NCBI GenBank assembly: GCA_030386875.1
Contig: CM059571.1
Coordinates: 30,436,355-30,500,354, forward strand
Direction: 5' to 3'
DNA length: 64,000 nucleotides
Source: Morinoia aosen
Lineage: Eukaryota; Arthropoda; Malacostraca; Amphipoda; Talitridae
The notes beneath the pieces are model-generated. The model was not told where the DNA came from. It saw only the letters and a program-made list of their open reading frames with translations, and ran no database searches. Positions 1 to 12,879 of this stretch are shown piece by piece. Each line of letters begins with the position of its first letter. Positions within the stretch are counted from its first letter, which is position 1. Made by a program: the position numbers and the translations under genes.

Positions 1-70
1 ACTTTACTGCCACGGATTTCCAGTAAATGACCTTTCCATTTTTTATTTATAATCCACAAATCTCTGCGCA

Positions 71-2403
71 CTAGATTTCAACGACTGACTTCTTCAAGCG
101 AAATAGATTGAAAGTGATGCCGGCTGTATTTTCTTCGACTGCAACAACCTCTGGATTGGTGTCTTCGTTGCTCTCGCCTTCTGGGATCCGAGAGCTCGAA
201 GGTCTTTTCCCTCGGTAGCCGTCCCAGTCAAAGGATCCTGAATGGAAAAAGATGAATCATTTAAATACCCATGACACTGTTTGAGTCCACTATAAATTCA
301 ACTGACTATAACTGTGAGGAAAATTTCTTCAATTTAAAACTTACACACAAGAAATAGCTGAGGATAGTTTGCTTACTCTCAGGTATAAGAACTTACAAGA
401 AAGTACAATAATCAAGAAATCATACCATAAACCAGTTTCATCGTCTGTTAACTATTATAAATTAGCTGTTTTTCATGGTCTAAAAAAGTAGCTAGTTCAC
501 TAATGCTCATCAAATGCCTATCTTTTTGCGATTTATTTTACGCTAGGATTACAGACCCGAATGGTGAATATTCGACTCGGAATCCTGAAATATTTTAATA
601 ACTGATTTGGACTCCACCTTTGAATTCCTACCCCACAAAATTCTTCACATTTCTTCATACTTCATTCGACTCCGGCTTCCCTCTAAAATATCAGACTTGT
701 TCAAACGCCGACTCCGCAGCCTTATTTGTACCAATGAATTCCCACACGAGTGACACGCTAAACAGCATGAATGTTTTAGTAGGTTACAATGAGCCGATTT
801 TCGTTTGAACACCAGCAATGTAATTACCTTTTAAAGATTTTCTGAATGGCGATTTTTACAGCGCTGCGAGGTGCCTGTTGGAACTCTGGAATTATTGATA
901 TGGAACCTGGTTGGATTGACAATACAGCGGATTAGTATAGATTAAGCACTCGACATTATTTTGTGTTTATGTATACACGATTAGATTTAGTATAAACAAG
1001 ACTTATTTATCGTATTATTTTGCATCAGGGTATTTATTCATTTTGTGCTTAGATGATTTTCACGGAAATCATACTTACTTTCAATCGCCTTGCAGGCTGC
1101 ACTGTCGGTAAACTTTACTTTCGTATGTTTCCTCTTTGCTCCCACCCCGTTACGGCGAATTCGTTGGCAAATTCTCGCGACAGCAGCAATTTCATCATAG
1201 ATATTGATGTCCGTGTGAGGTTTACTTCCTTTGCCGCGACCAGATAAGGAACCTTGGGTTTGAAAAAAGGCGATTCAACAATGATTTATAATATAGCTAC
1301 CTCTTGAATCGTTCAAGACAAACGACAATTGATGTTCGGTACGAAAACAATCAAAGATACAAACAATAGGTATACATTCTTTGCCATTGAGGGTATTGTG
1401 ACAGGAATAAGATTTACCAGATCGCTTCTTTGAAGTATTTCATTTAGTTCTTCGTCATTATTTGCAGGTGCAAATCCTCGAGACACGGCTGGCGGTTGTG
1501 CAGGCTTATCGCTTGGATTTTCTTTGAGAATTAAGTTATTTTCTACGATGAGACTCTCGATTCGGGCGAGTCTAGTATGAATGGCTACCAGTTCTTCTGA
1601 AGATGGGCTTGGTTTTGGTGAAGAAACGCATCTGACAATGAAAAGGAATGCACGTTAAAATATCAAATCACTCGTTCTAATTTCAAAATTTCAAAGGTTG
1701 GATAAAATTTAGACAATCAGTTTATAGTTTCTTGTATCAGTTATTCACAATGCTAATTTAACTAATTATATTATTTCATAGTATTTAGTTCATAAGCTAT
1801 TTGATATCTAATATACCCAAGATGGTACAAAAGATGACTGTGTATTTTCAATTATTTTTCTCAATCATAAATGTGATTCATGTAGCTATTTAAATTCACT
1901 ACTCGGCACGTCAATGAACGTACATACCGATTCTTTACTGGAATAAATTCGTCTGTGAGGGCTATTGGTACACGGCCACTTCTCTGCTGGTCCAAAGATG
2001 AATCGGAGTCGTCCTCTGCAGCAAATTTGCATTATTAGGTAGATTAGACCATCAAAATTATGTTTTTTTTTCAAACACATTTTTACGTAGTATTGGCTTG
2101 CAATTTTCAATTTCACATTGGCTGAACTCGTCGTGCTAAATATATACAAAACAAACAAATAATAACCACTAAACCTTGTATAGCATTTCTAAACAATGTT
2201 GCAAGCTTGATGACCAAATAAGACTAGAATTTGAAAATCTGAGACACAAAAGTTGTAGCCTTTACTTGGACTCACAGTAAACAAATAACTTCACAAATTC
2301 TAAAATCATTTATTGAATTTAAACGAACCTGATGGAGTAGATGATGCCTGTAAATTCCTCCGAATTTGTGTTCGAGGACTTCTTCGGGTAGGTGATTCGG
2401 TGT
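71..2403 (-). CDS. DUF4806-like protein gene, five 3' exons, one apparent frameshift
   Basis: Five minus-strand exons can be read: 2403-2329, 2015-1928, 1631-1418, 1252-1079 and 237-71, ending in TAG at 73-71. Phases agree across the first three junctions and donors are good (GTTCGT, GTATGT, GTAAAT, GTAAGT). The N-terminal part is acidic and Ser/Pro/Arg-rich, followed by a short amphipathic stretch (ARIESLIVENNLILKE). The block from NNDEELNEIL through SISMMKLLLSREFANEF to VTG resembles the DUF4806 domain, whose function I do not know. Exon 1252-1079 enters in phase 0 but must leave in another frame (KVKFTDSAACKAIE) to join the last exon. The switch falls near the CCCC run at 1145-1148 and fits one missing base, so it is either a real frameshift or a sequence error. 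Exons upstream of 2403 were not found. Exon structure is fairly sure; family assignment is tentative and a BEN-like domain is the alternative. Confidence 0.5.
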
Positions 2404-2881
2404 CTTACTGTCTTAAATGGCTCACTTTATTTATAAATGGTGTTAAAAATTAAAAATCGTGATGGACCTTAAACGCAAATTTACCGAAAATAATTAGCCT
2501 AGAGTGATGCACCATTTGCCGGCCACAGCTAATTACCTGAAGAAATCAATTTAAATGAATTCAGTCATTATTGTAATCAATTCAGCGCGCTGGAAGTGGT
2601 TCATTGTGAGGTATAAGTTCTTATTTTTGCGACTACAATAACTTATAGCATAATCTGCCACATAAAACACTCAATCTGTTTTACCGGTTTACTGATGAAA
2701 GACATCCACAGTTTAACCCAATCTAAAGTTCTTGTGTGATATTGTACTTTCTCCGTGTTTCTAAAACCAGTGGCAGCGGCGACCTTCAAAGTCGCCACTG
2801 CCACTGGTTTGCTCGTTTTTCCTCTGCGCGATCCCACACACACATGCTAAGTCCTAAAAAACGGGATGTCCAATTTCAACT
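2404..2881. other. non-coding, with a perfect-looking hairpin at 2764-2810
   Basis: No exon was recognised. The only structure is an inverted repeat, AAACCAGTGGCAGCGGCGAC at 2764-2783 and its complement at 2791-2810, one mismatch in 20, separated by 7 bases. It lies just upstream of the decamer minisatellite. Confidence 0.5.
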
Positions 2882-4272
2882 ACCAATAACTACCAGTTGT
2901 ATCAAAAAGTACCATGATGTACCAAGGAGTACTAATAAGAATCAATATATATATACCCTTTAATACCAATAAGTACCAACATGAACGAAAAAGTACCGAG
3001 AAGCACCAATAAGTACAAAAAGTACGAATGTGCACAAGCAAGTACCAAAAAGTACCAATAAGTAACAAAAAGTACCAAACACTACCGAAAAGCACCATCA
3101 AGTACGATCAAGTACAAATAAAAACCAATAAATACAAAAAGAACCAATAAGTACAAATAAGAACCAATAAGTACCAAAAAATGCCAATAAGTACCAAGAA
3201 GTACCAATAAGTACCAAGATATATCAAGAAAAAACAATAATTACCAAAAGTACCAATAAGTAGCAAAAACAACCCAAAAGTACCAAAAAGTACCGAAAAG
3301 AATCATCAAGTACTAATAAGTAACAATAAGAACCAATAACTGAAAATAAGTGTCAATAAGTACCAAATGAACCCAAAAGTACCAATAGTACCAAACAGTA
3401 CCGAAAAGCACCATCAAGTACCAATAAGAACCAATAAGTACCAATTAGTACCAATAAACGCGAATGAGTACCAATAAGTACCAATAAGTGACATTGAGAA
3501 CCAATTAGAGCCAATAAATGTTATAAAATACCAATAACTACCACTAAAAAGCAATTAGGACCGACTAATACCAATAAGTACCAATGAGCACCAATAAGTA
3601 CCAATAAGCACCAATAAGAACTAATAATAACCAAGAAGTACCAAAAGGTACCAATAATTACCAATAAGTACCAATTAGAACCAACAGGTACAAATACGTA
3701 CCAAAAAACACCCAAAAGTACCAAAAAACACCAAAAAAGTACCGGAAAGCACCATCAAGTACCAATAAGTACCAATTAGGTTTAATAAGTGCCAATAGGC
3801 ACCAATATGTGTCATTGAAAACCAATAAGTGCTAATAAATGCTCAAAAGTAAACAATAAGTATCAATAGGTACCAATATGTACCAAAATGTACCAATAAG
3901 TACCAACAAGAACCAATAAGTACCAACAAGTACTAATAAGTACCACTAAATAGCAATTAAGACCAATTAGTACCAATCAGTACAAATCAGTACAAATAAA
4001 TACCAATAAGTACCAAAAAGAACCCAAAAGTACCAATACGCACCAAACAGTAGCAAAAAGCACCATCAAGTACCAATATGTACCAACAATTACCCATAGA
4101 AACCAAAAAGTGCCAACAAGTACGAAAAAGAACCCAAAAATACCAAGAAGTACCAAACAGTACCGAAAAGCACCATCAAGTACCAATAAGGACCAATAAG
4201 TACCAATAAGTACTAACAACTACAAATAAGTAACAATCAGTACCAATAAGTACCATAAAGTACCATAGAGTA
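2882..4272. repeat. 10-bp minisatellite, unit AGTACCAATA
   Basis: About 1.4 kb of degenerate tandem decamers (AGTACCAATA, AGTACCAAAA, AGCACCATCA and similar). Longer sub-patterns recur, for example AAGTACC-GAAAAGCACCATCA every few hundred bases, so higher-order amplification is likely. Three units make 30 bp, so long open frames of Trp/Tyr/Leu/Val-rich peptides arise on the minus strand by chance. Confidence 0.93.
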
Positions 4273-4571
4273 CCAAAGAACAAAAACTAGCCTAGGTACC
4301 CTCCTTCCCCTGCAAATGGACTCTCCCTAACGAACCATACCAGCCCGCGTCCTCGCGATTTCAAATTTTTAAATCGCTATATCTCATAAATTAAGTCAGA
4401 GCGCTACAAACGGACTTCAGATTCGTAATGAACGTCAAAAAATTAGTTCATTAAGCAAAGAAGGGGCAAAAAATAAACCTAATTGGGCCTAAAGTAAAAA
4501 TTTACCCAACTAACTAGCCTAGCCTAAGTTAGTTACCTAACCCATTCCAGTCGCGTGAACGCGAGAAAAAA
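4273..4571. other. non-coding flank between minisatellite and foldback element
   Basis: No gene or repeat seen. The last 7 bases, GAAAAAA at 4565-4571, are the left copy of the target duplication of the foldback element. Confidence 0.5.
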
Positions 4572-4666
4572 TACCGGCAGGCCTCAGCCGAGACGGTTCA
4601 AGAAACGGTTTGTGAAGAGTACAGGAATTTCTGGAGAATTTCTTGAGTCCACCTCGCGCGACTTTA

Positions 4667-5450
4667 CACTTCAGTTTCCCACTCGTAACTTTAGAAAGAA
4701 TGTACTTATTAAATTCAAATTGCTCTCAAACGAAAGAGCAAAACATTCTCTATCTAGATAGTATAAGCAACACCCTCAAGGTATTCTGAAAGTTACCAAA
4801 ATTCTTCGATAAACCTTGCAAACATGCGCGCCCTAAAAACACTTCAGTTTCCCACTCGTAACTTTAGAAAGAATGTACATATTAACTTCAAATTGCTCTC
4901 AAACGAAAGAGCAAAACATTCTCTATCTAGATAGTATAAGCAACACCCTCAAGGTATTCTGAAAGTTACCAAAATTCTTCGATAAACCTTGCAAACATGC
5001 GCGCACTAAAAACACTTCAGTTTCCCACCCGTAACTTTAGAAAGAATGTACCTATTAACTTCAAATTGCTCTCAAACAAAAGAGCGAAACATTTTCTACC
5101 TAGATAGTATAAGCAACACCCTCAAGGTATTCTGAAAGTTGCAAAAATTCTTAGATAAACCTTGCAAACCTGCGCGCACTATAAACACTTCAGTTTCCCA
5201 CTCGTAACTTTAGAAAGAATGTACCTATTAAATTCAAATTGCTCTCAAACGAAAGAGCAAAACATTCTCTATCTAGATAGTATAAGCAACACCCTCAAGG
5301 TATTCTGAAAGTTAAAAAAATTCTTAGATAAACCTTGCAAACATGCGCGCACTAAAAACACTTCAGTTTCCCACTCGTTACTTTAGAAAGAATGTACCTA
5401 TTAACTTCAAATTGCTCTCAAACGAAAGAGCGAAATATTTTTTACAAATG
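4667..5450. repeat. 173-bp tandem repeat array, left arm of foldback element
   Basis: The motif CACTTCAGTTTCCCACTCG recurs at 4667, 4840, 5013, 5186 and 5359, an exact spacing of 173 bp, with few differences between units. The last unit is partial and runs into the inner unique part of the arm. Confidence 0.93.
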
Positions 5451-6698
5451 TGCAATAAACACATCCAAAAAAGTTTTCCGAAAACTACAGAAATTCTTCG
5501 ATGAACCTGTACGACTCACGCGCCGTCGAAAGACTCAAGTTGACTCATTCGCGCTCGCGCGTCGTTAGAACATCAAACTTTCCTGTGTTCTCAGAAACGA
5601 AATAATATTCTTAACGTTACTTTCAATCAATAGACTATTTCATTTGCATTTGTTGTCAAATTCAATGCGAAATTAAGGTAACCCTTTCGCGCTCGCGCGT
5701 GTTCGGAACATCTAACTTTACTCTGTTCTGAAAAATGAAATGATAATATCCTCAACGTTATATTCAATCAACAGGCCATTTCATTTGTATTTGTTTAAAA
5801 ATTCAATGTCAAATGTCAAGGCCGGAAACACATCGAACTAGACCGTGACGTATAAAACGATGACCATGTAAATTTTCTATACAAAATCATAGCGGAGGAG
5901 CATAAGTTTCATTTCTGAGATTACATTCTTGAAGCGAATCAGGATATCACTATAATTTCATCATGTAATTCATCAGTTACAAAAATACATGAACAACTAT
6001 TTCTAACCTACAGCTACCAGTTGAAAAAGAATAAATGGAATAAGCCCATAAATACTCGTATTGACAGTGTTGCTTACAGAGTGAGCGAACAGTAAAAGTT
6101 TGTTGACCTGCAATAAAATTTAAAAAAAATTATAGAACACTGAAGCATTCTGAAAGAATGTGTTGCGACGTCAAAACAAATACATTCAGAATGACATAAC
6201 CTCAAAAATAATACATTAGCCTGTACAACAAACTTACCGTGGAAATTGTCCCGTGGGAAAATACATTAACGCATAAATGACCTGTTTCGCCGGAGAAAAG
6301 TAAAAAAAGACATACCTCACAAATCTGAAAAAATCATATAATTTACAACGAAATAGTTTAACATAAATATCAGTAAACATACTATTAGGATTTGAACAAC
6401 ACCAACATAAGTGGACGAATAGGCATTTCAATGGTTGAACCTATAAATAAAAGTATAAGAAATGCAAGGTAACACACAAGCTTATTTTGAGATAATACCC
6501 ATGACCAAAAGACAAATACTCAGATTCAGCAAAAAAATAGAAAGAAAGACTGATAGCGTATTCTAGCTTTGAAAAAATTCGTAAGCACTGGGTGAAATCA
6601 AATATCAACTAAGGCCTACAGTGGCGCGGGTCGAGTTCTACATAAACTTAAGTAGAACAGGGAAAAATTAAAGCAATTTATTTCAAGAGATGTTGCTA

Positions 6699-7414
6699 TG
6701 ATCTCCATTTATATTTAAATTTAAAGATCACACAAAAAATGTACGGTTTTACGTGAATGCTTTACGATAATAAAGAGATGACGAGTTAGGGAATGTTACA
6801 AGTTAAGAGTGACCAGAAAAAAGACCAGAAAATACCATACAATTGACCATACGACACTGAGGTTAATTATTACTGTTTTCGTTTTCCTAAGACTTATTTC
6901 AATCATTGTCAAATTCACGACGTTTTTCTGTAATAACTTGCGAAAAATTTCAGCAACAATGAAAAACTCCACGTCGCATGCACCATGGCATTTCATGAGT
7001 CCCTAGTGGCAATTACATACTGTAATACTTCATTGTAGTGCACAAATACAGCACTTAATAATAAATTTCTCACCTCATAAATTTCTTCTTGAGCTATTAC
7101 ACTTCACCCACTCAAATACTGGACCTTTGTCTTCACTTCAAGGTTAATTTTATTCTCGGTTTTCGACTGTAGTCCTGAACAATGCTGCTAACCGATAGCT
7201 ATACTGATCTTCACTTCGTATTTCCTAAAGTCATTACATGAGAAATTTTTCGACGTGGATATTTCCTTTTATTATCCACGGTAACAAAATCAAAACATAT
7301 ATTAGGGCCATTTATGGCATTATAGAAGCACGAAACCCAAAATTTTGTGTGTTTGGTATAAATCATCATTCATGCAAATATTCTATCATTAGTCTCAGTG
7401 TCATCCTTACCCAC
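6699..7414. other. unique loop of the foldback element
   Basis: About 716 bp between the inverted arms. Short overlapping frames on both strands (about 6796-7006) show no similarity that I recognise to a transposase or any other family. Confidence 0.6.
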
Positions 7415-8675
7415 AGCAATATCTTTTGAAATAAAATGCTTTAATTTTCCCCTGTTCTACTTTAAGTTTATGTAGAACTCGACCCGCACCGTTGTAGGCC
7501 TTAGTTGATATTTGATTTCACCCAGTGCTAACGAATTTTTTCAAAGCTAGAATACGCTTTCAGTCTTTCTTGCTATTTTTTGGCTAAATCTGAGTATTTG
7601 TCTTTTGCTCATGGGTATTATCTCAAAATAAGCTTGTGTGTTACCTTGCATTTCTTATACTTTTATTTAAAGGTTCAACCATTGAAATGCCTATTCGTCC
7701 ACTTATGTTGGTGTTGTTCAAATCCTAATAGTATGTTTACTGATATTTATGTTAAACTATTTCGTTGTAAATTATATGATTTTTTTCAGATTTGTGAGGT
7801 GTGTCTTTTTTTTACTCTTTCTCCGGCGAAACAGGTCATTTATGCGTTAATGTATTTTCCCACGGGACAATTTCCGCGGTAAACTTGTTGTACAGGCTAA
7901 TGTATTATTTTTGAGGTTATGTCATTCTGAATGTATTTGTTTTGACGTCGCAACACATTCTTTCAGAATGCTTCAGTGTTCTATAATTTTTTTAAAATTT
8001 TATTGTAGGTCAACAAACTTTTACTGTTCGCTCACTCTGTAAGCAACACTGTCAATACGAGTATTTATGGGCTTATTCCATTTATTCTTTTTCAACTGGT
8101 AGCTGTAGGTTAGAAATAGTTGTTCATGTATTTTTGTAACTGATGAATTACATGATGAAATTATAGTGATATCCTGATTCGCTTCAAGAATGTAATCTCA
8201 GAAATGAAACTTATGCTCCTCCGCTATGATTTTGTATAGAAAATTTACATGGTCATCGTTTTATACGTCACGGTCTAGTTCGATGTGTTTCCGGCCTTGA
8301 CATTTGGCATTGATTTTTTAAACAAATACAAATGAAATGGCCTGTTGATTGAATATAACGTTGAGGATATTATCATTTCATTTTTCAGAACAGAGTGAAG
8401 TTAGATGTTCTGAACACGCGCGAGCGCAAACGGGTTACCTCAATTTCGCATTGAATTTGACAACAAATGCAAATGAAATAGTCTATTGATTGAAAGTAAC
8501 GTTAGGAATATTATTTCGTTTCTGAGAACACAGGAAAGTTTGATGTTCTGACGACGCGTGAGCGCGAATGGGTCAACTTGAGTCTTTCGACGGCGCGTGA
8601 GTCGTACAGGATCATCGAAGAATTTCTGCAGTTTTCAGAAAACTTTTTTGGATGTGTTTATTGCACATTTGTAGA

Positions 8676-9795
8676 AAATGTTTCGCTCTTTCGTTTGAGA
8701 GCAATTTGAAGTTAATAGGTACATTTTTTCTAAAGTTACGAGTGGGAAACTGAAGTGTTTTTAGTGCGCGCAGGTTTGCAAGGTTTATCTAAGAATTTTT
8801 GTAACTTTCAGAATACCTTGAGGGTGTTGCTTATACTATCTAGATAGAGAATGTTTCGCTCTTTCGTTTGAGAGCAATTTGAAGTTAATAGGTACATTCT
8901 TTCTAAAGTTACGAGTGGGAAACTGGAGTGTTTTTAGTGCGCGCATGTTTGCAAGGTTTATCGAATAATTTTTGTATTTTTCAGAATACCTTGAGGGTGT
9001 TGCTTATACTAGCTAGATAGAGAATGTTTCGCTCTTTCAATTGAAAGCAATTTCAAGTTCATAGGTACATTCTTTTCAAAGTTACGAGTGGGAAACTGAA
9101 GTGTTTTTAGTGCGCGCATGTTTGCAAGGTTTATCGAAGAATTTTTGTGACTTTCAGAATACCTTGAGGATGTTGTTTATACTATCTAGAAAGAAAATGT
9201 TTCGCTCTTTCGTTTGAGAGCAATTTAAAGTTAATAGGTACATTCTTCCTAAAGTTACGAGTGGGAAACTGAAGTGTTTTTAGTGCGCGCAGGTTTGCAA
9301 GGTTTATCGAAGAATGTTTGTGACTTTCAAAATACCTTGAGGATGTTGTTTATACTATCTAGATAGAAAATGTTTCGCTCTTTCGTTTGAGAGCAATTTA
9401 AAGTTAATAGGTACATTCTTCCTAAAGTTACGAGTGGGAAACTGAAGTGTTTTTGGTGCGCGCATGTTTGCAAGGTTTATCTAAGAATTTTTGTAACTTT
9501 CAGAATACCTTGAGGGTGTTGCTCATACTAGCTAGATAGAGAAAGTTTCGCTCTTTCGTTTGAGAGCAATTTGAAGTTCATAGGTACATTCTTTCTAAAG
9601 TTACGAGTGGGAAACTGGAGTGTTTTAGTGCGCGCATGTTTGCAAGGTTTATCGAAGAATTTTTGTAACTTTCAGAATACCTTGAGGGTGTTGCTTATAC
9701 TAGCTAGATAGAGAATGTTTCGCTCTTTCGTTTGAAAGCAATTTCAAGTTCATGGGTAAATTCTGCCTAAAGTTACGAGTGGGAAACTGAAGTGT
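8676..9795. repeat. 173-bp tandem repeat array, right arm of foldback element
   Basis: Reverse-complement copies of the left-arm unit. The GAAGTG/GGAGTG mark recurs at about 8755, 8928, 9101, 9274, 9447, 9620 and 9792: five spacings of 173 bp and one of 172. There are two more units than in the left arm. Confidence 0.93.
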
Positions 9796-9896
9796 AAAGT
9801 CGCGCGAGGTGGACTCAAGAAATTCTCCAGAAATTCCTGTACTCTTCACAAACCATTTCTTGAACCGTCTCGGCTGAGGCCTGCCGGTAGAAAAAA

Positions 9897-10333
9897 TCAT
9901 GAAATTTGCAGAATTTCCCAATAGACAGACTAGCAAACACAATACTACTGGCACTTACCACAAGCACGTAATTAGATCACTTTTTTGTGATTACACGTCT
10001 AATTTAAAGTAAAGTGGTAGCTGCTTTTTCAACGATGACATGCACGCACCGGCACTTTCAGCCATAGTTGCAGCATGACTGAACGTGCTCGCTCCGACGC
10101 TCAGCACATTCAGCCGTCTGATCGACTGTTGCATGGCCAAAAAATGTCGATAATATCACGCCTATAAATCGGCGAGTACACGTCGACGAATTGTCGGGCG
10201 TTGCACGGATGAGATCAATATCAGCGTCGCATAGGCGTTTTACGGTCGAAGTGGCCGCCGCGCCTATAAGACGTCCATGATCGACTGTCTCGTCCTAAAT
10301 TCGCCGGCGACACGTCCTTAATTTTCAATTGGG
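9897..10333. promoter_or_regulatory. CpG-rich non-coding segment, possible regulatory region
   Basis: From about 10020 to 10330 the base composition changes to many CG dinucleotides, including CGGCG, CGTCG and GCCGCCGCG, with CTATAAATCGGCG near 10160. There is no convincing exon. It could be a promoter or first exon of the minus-strand gene at 71-2403, separated from it by the foldback element, or simply a GC-rich repeat. Confidence 0.2.
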
Positions 10334-11541
10334 ATTGAGAGTATGTTGTACATTTCTACTCAAAACCTTTCAACTTTTCCCCTAGATACTGTTTTGCATT
10401 AGTTGTCATGACCAGAAAAGGCCTGTGCACGATAGTCATCAGCTTGTTGAAAATATGGTGTACATTTTTATCTCGCCAACACACATGTGGGGTGAACAGC
10501 CTACCGTACGATGACCATAGGGAATGAAATTTCGGTGTAGCCAATGCTCACAATTCAGTCCCGTCTATAATAGCATGATTTAATTTTTCATAATAAATAA
10601 TCAATTTTAGATTGTTCATTTTAGAATTTTTGTTATTGCAAAATTGAATGTCGTTCGCGTAGAATAGTCCTAGAAATAGTTTAGTTCCAACTTCACAATT
10701 CCCCTGATTACCGAATCATTTTTGAAAGATCAACAACATGCTTGTTCTTCATAGTAATTACTAAACTAATGATAGGAATAAATGAGGGTTCAAATAGAAG
10801 TCAAAGTTTGGATTTGCTTATGCGGGAAGCGAAAGATTAGATAAATGAAGGTTCACAAAATTAATGTAATATTCTCTTACACTACAACCGAGAAGAGGCT
10901 CATTATTCGTTGGATGATACGTTGGTTGTTTTAAATGATCTTCTCAGCACTCGCTCAGGTTATTTCTCAGCAAAGAACATTTTATAAAGAAAAATTGTAT
11001 CAACAATTTTTTTTGTAACCATTCGTGTTAAGTCTTGATTCCGTGAATGTAATTTCTATAAAAGGCAGTCTATATTTTCTCTTCATTATTCATTACATTA
11101 TTTTCAACTAATTTCATTTAATTTCATGAATTTATTTATTCATTTAATGAAGGTGAAATCAGTAATTTAGCTGCGTTTTAAAAGGGTGAAATTATATTTC
11201 AAAATAGAATAAATAATATACGGGGTGTTGAAAAATTGTAGGTACAAACTTCGCCTACTAATAGAAAACATAGATATAAGTACTATTTCATCAATGCAAA
11301 AGGTTCAAAAAACGCTTCGTTTTTGAGATAATCTGACATGTAAAACAAGAACGCTGATTATTAGCTACACTCAGTTTATTAATACACAAGAGGGTTATTC
11401 AAAAACCGACTAACAACAGATAATTTATAAGTAGCGAGGACCTCATTACAGTAACTGTTCAAAATTTCAATAATTGTTCGAACATTTTATAGAGAAAAAG
11501 ATATTAATACTTCAAGCTGTCTGATATGCTGTATGTATATA

Positions 11542-11576
<35 letters not shown>

Positions 11577-11639
11577 CATATATATATATATAATACCAGA
11601 TTCATTAACTGTTTCTGGGGGTGACAAGACTTTGAACTC

Positions 11640-11670
<31 letters not shown>

Positions 11671-12879
11671 TTCAGAGAGTTTATGCGATTGTTTTCATAT
11701 GTAAAATATTTCTAAGCCGTTTGTATTAGGTTTTGCTTCAGTGAATTTAAATTAAAAAACCGAGCTTACGTTTTATCTTCGTTATTCATTGTATATCTTT
11801 CAACTAATTTCAAATTTTTTCAATAAAGTCATTAATCCATTATTGAATGTGATGTCAGTTACTTAGCTGAGCTTTTAAAGGAGAAAATAAGATTTCAAAA
11901 TAAATACTGGATTTAACAACCAAACGATATAGGGTCGTTATTTTCATTAGACCTGTGGACACAAATTTTGTATTCGAACATTGCGTGACAAGAAAAAATT
12001 CAATAATAAATCCATACACGAAAGTTATCAAGTTTGGAATTTACCAGAAGCACAACTTATAAAATAAGCGCAACTCCTGGGCAAGAGCACATTATTCCTC
12101 CTGATCTGCTCGATCGCAGGAGCAACTCGAATTCTACGAGCTTCGAAGTTACGCCAAATTGGGTCGTGGCCAGAGTTTCTTCGTTTTCCCAAGCACACGT
12201 TAGTAATTGTTCGCGTATTGTCGTATGCATTGCAATGAACTACAATGCACGGGTCTCGGCTACTTGGGCGCAGCAAGCTGAAGCTCTTTATTGTTGAATT
12301 GTTAATCTAAAACGAAATTCTAAATTCATCTTAGCAGCAGCGATTACCGTTTGTTGGAATTGAACGAAGTATCATACAGGGAAAAATTAATAAATTTTCA
12401 CAAAAGAATTTGTGCCTGATGTAATTGCACGAAGATAGAGAGCTAAATTTGTATTTTTAGTAGTAGAAATTCATTTTCATATTTCTGCCATACATAATTA
12501 GCGCGACCTAGCGTCTAATTGTTCGTTTCGGTTGGTTGTGTCGAGAAAATGTTGGACACGTGTGTTCTATACATGTAGAGTTTTGACGAACAGAATCACA
12601 TCCAAATTAAAATTTAGGCTAGAGGTCACAATACTTACAGCTTATCGTAATGCACAGCTGAATCAAGGAATCTCAGGGCTGAACGAACGGACGAGCATAG
12701 TTAAAAGAGACGGGGACTAATGCTAAAGAGTCAGTGTAGTGTATGTATGGTAGACGAAAGGGTGTAGTGACACCTGTCTAGAGAGCAGCGTCTGAGTGTC
12801 CGAATTTACTGATGCAGGTAAAGTCTCTTTTAATTTCGCGCTAGGAATCGTGATCTCTGCAACTCTTTCAAGTCGAGGC
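10334..12879. repeat. dispersed 2.4-2.5 kb repeat, copy A
   Basis: Matches 47394-49785 in the same orientation along its whole length, with many substitutions and small indels. Both copies lose similarity at the same points (ATTGAGAG at one end, AAGTCGAGGC at the other), as expected of a transposable element of unknown type. Copy A has (TA)n tracts at 11536-11592 and 11641-11671 that copy B lacks. Within each copy a block of about 220 bp (10990-11220) recurs in diverged form about 700 bp on (11690-11910). No transposase or RT was recognised. A short frame near 12030-12297 is partly kept in both copies, but I do not accept it as a gene. Confidence 0.8.
11536..11671. repeat. (TA)n microsatellite, two tracts
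   Basis: Two uninterrupted TA-rich runs separated by about 50 bases, inside copy A of the dispersed repeat and absent from copy B. Confidence 0.9.

Larger units (their letters stand above)
4572..9889. mobile_element. foldback-type (long-TIR) DNA transposon with 173-bp subterminal repeats
   Basis: Two long inverted arms, 4572-6698 and 7415-9889, start with the same outer sequence TACCGGCAGGCCTCAGCC. They are flanked by GAAAAAA at 4565-4571 and 9890-9896; the next base also matches if the element is taken to begin at 4573. Each arm holds tandem 173-bp units: about 4.6 copies on the left, more than 6 on the right. The arms differ by about 348 bp, close to two units. The inner part of each arm is a unique segment of about 1.2 kb, conserved between arms. 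The 716-bp loop shows no transposase or other recognisable coding sequence. Long, internally repetitive TIRs with a 7-8 bp duplication are known from foldback and Galileo-like (P superfamily) elements; the superfamily here is inference because no transposase is present. Confidence 0.85.

Noticed and set aside
2880-4219. Minus-strand ORFs of 67-80 aa rich in Trp, Tyr, Leu and Val
   Set aside because: They are translations of the 10-bp minisatellite and have no independent support.
6234-7882. Mirror-image ORFs at 6234-6431 (-) and 7580-7882 (+)
   Set aside because: They are the same sequence in the two arms of the foldback element, AT-rich and without known motifs.
12028-12297. Small ORFs on both strands of the dispersed repeat (and 48971-49207)
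   Set aside because: The frame is only partly shared between the copies and has no recognisable motif; conservation of the DNA explains it.
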